DNA of 21,436 nt, from assembly GCA_048213135.1 (NCBI GenBank), contig PS015165.1, forward strand, positions 1-21,436, given 5' to 3'. Within the stretch, counting starts at the first letter, position 1; every line of letters begins with the position of its first letter. The notes under the pieces are model-generated. The model ran no database searches and was not told the origin of the DNA. It saw only the letters and a program-made list of their open reading frames with translations. Below, piece after piece: positions 20,737 to 21,436 of this stretch. A program made the translations under genes and the position numbers. The stretch is from Reclinomonas americana ATCC 50394 (lineage: Eukaryota; Jakobida; Jakobea; Jakobida).

Positions 20737-21436
20737 TTACTTTCTTCGGTGCCCAAAGCGCTTCGATCTTGATGTGACCACGCGCTCCGACTGCTCGCGC
20801 ACCACTCGCTCCAGAGTCGGTGCTTGCAGCGTGAGATCGTCGCGAGAGATCTCGCACGGTTCCAGGCGGTCCCAGATGCACTGCAATATCATGTACGCTC
20901 GGTAAGTTATGATGAAAAACGCACGCATTTGCTGCTGCTGTGATAAAACGCAACATTCTTGGGGGCCATCAGCGTATCGCGAGCGGCCTGCTCCACGCTG
21001 GCCATGGCCATGTCGGTGAGCACCGTGCTGTTCAGCAGCTCCTCGAGCATCACGTGCTCAGCGTTGCTCTGGCGGCGCAGCTCCGTGTCTTCGGGTGACG
21101 ATGGAGCCGAGGTCGACATGCGCGACGGGTGTGGATACGGGGAGCGGATGGGCAGGTCGCTCAGATCGTCGACTGCACGCTTGAAGCGATGCGCCCCGCG
21201 GACGGCCGGGAAGAGACCTGTTGACCAGCAATGAGAAACAAATCACACACAGAAACAAAACACCCTCACTCTCGTACCTCCCGACGTATGCTGCGCCAAG
21301 TCCGCAAACGACGTTGTCGACTTGTGTGGCGGAGCACGTTCCTTTCTGGGCGACCGTGGCTTGGGCGGCGGCGACACGGACTGGTTGTGAGCGGCGCGGA
21401 ACGGCGACATGGACGGCACTGCACCGAGCGCAATGG
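20737..21436 (-). CDS. Unrecognised protein, 3' part only (C-terminal about 154 residues)
   Basis: Three exons on the minus strand are 21436-21278 (continuing beyond the window edge), 21217-20955 and 20880-20737 (stop TAA 20737-20739), with phases in agreement. The visible N-terminal part is Pro/Ser/Lys-rich and probably disordered (SVSPPPKPRSPRKERAPPHK). A short conserved-looking stretch follows (GLFPAVRGAHRFKRAVDDL). The C-terminal part is probably helical (AEHVMLEELLNSTVLTDMAM, MAPKNCIWDRLEPCE, TLERVVREQSERVVT) and the tail is basic, RFGHRRK. Intron 20954-20881 uses a GTTGCGT donor. The family was not recognised and no function is proposed. It lies in tandem 124 bp upstream of the protease gene. 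Confidence 0.75.

Overview
The window is nuclear DNA of an intron-dense, GC-rich eukaryote, most likely a unicellular protist. Forty-nine donor sites can be placed by joining exons on phase and protein-family alignment, and most introns are 55-80 bases. The gene families (LMBD1, a Rab GTPase, an S8 protease with EGF-like modules, a WW-domain protein) are eukaryotic. A free-living flagellate such as an apusomonad or a unicellular opisthokont would fit, but the species cannot be read from the sequence. It is a draft assembly: there are five N-gaps (5046-5065, 5732-6052, 6622-7245, 10936-10955, 12608-13428), all in or beside simple repeats.

Layout. Bases 1-807 are intronic, purine-rich DNA followed by a degenerate 62-64 bp minisatellite. 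A 5'-truncated LMBD1-type multi-pass membrane protein runs on + from 808 to 2787. It converges, 78 bp apart, on a complete eight-exon Rab GTPase of 205 residues on - (5502 to 2866). From 5503 to 7528 lies a repeat-filled divergent intergenic region with two gaps, built of (GT)n, (CTCA)n and (TC)n. A large proline/alanine/serine-rich protein with coiled coils and a C-terminal WW domain runs on + from 7529 to 15435; its 5' end is not found. It converges, with only 48 bp between stop codons, on a complete 26-exon secreted subtilisin-like protease of 1060 residues on - (20612 to 15484). The 3' part of an unrecognised gene on - (21436 to 20737) lies 124 bp upstream of the protease.

The genes do not form an obvious pathway. 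LMBD1 and an endocytic-type Rab both belong to the endolysosomal system, but adjacency in a eukaryote is weak evidence for a shared process. The most notable observations concern gene structure. There is a recurrent non-standard 5' splice site, GTTGCG(T), used by all five genes. Very small exons occur, including a 6-nt one that carries the catalytic histidine of the protease, and an intron splits the protease's catalytic serine codon. The 821-base N-gap has the same sequence on both sides and may be an assembly artefact. All splice joins are inferred from sequence and phase only, with no transcript data.
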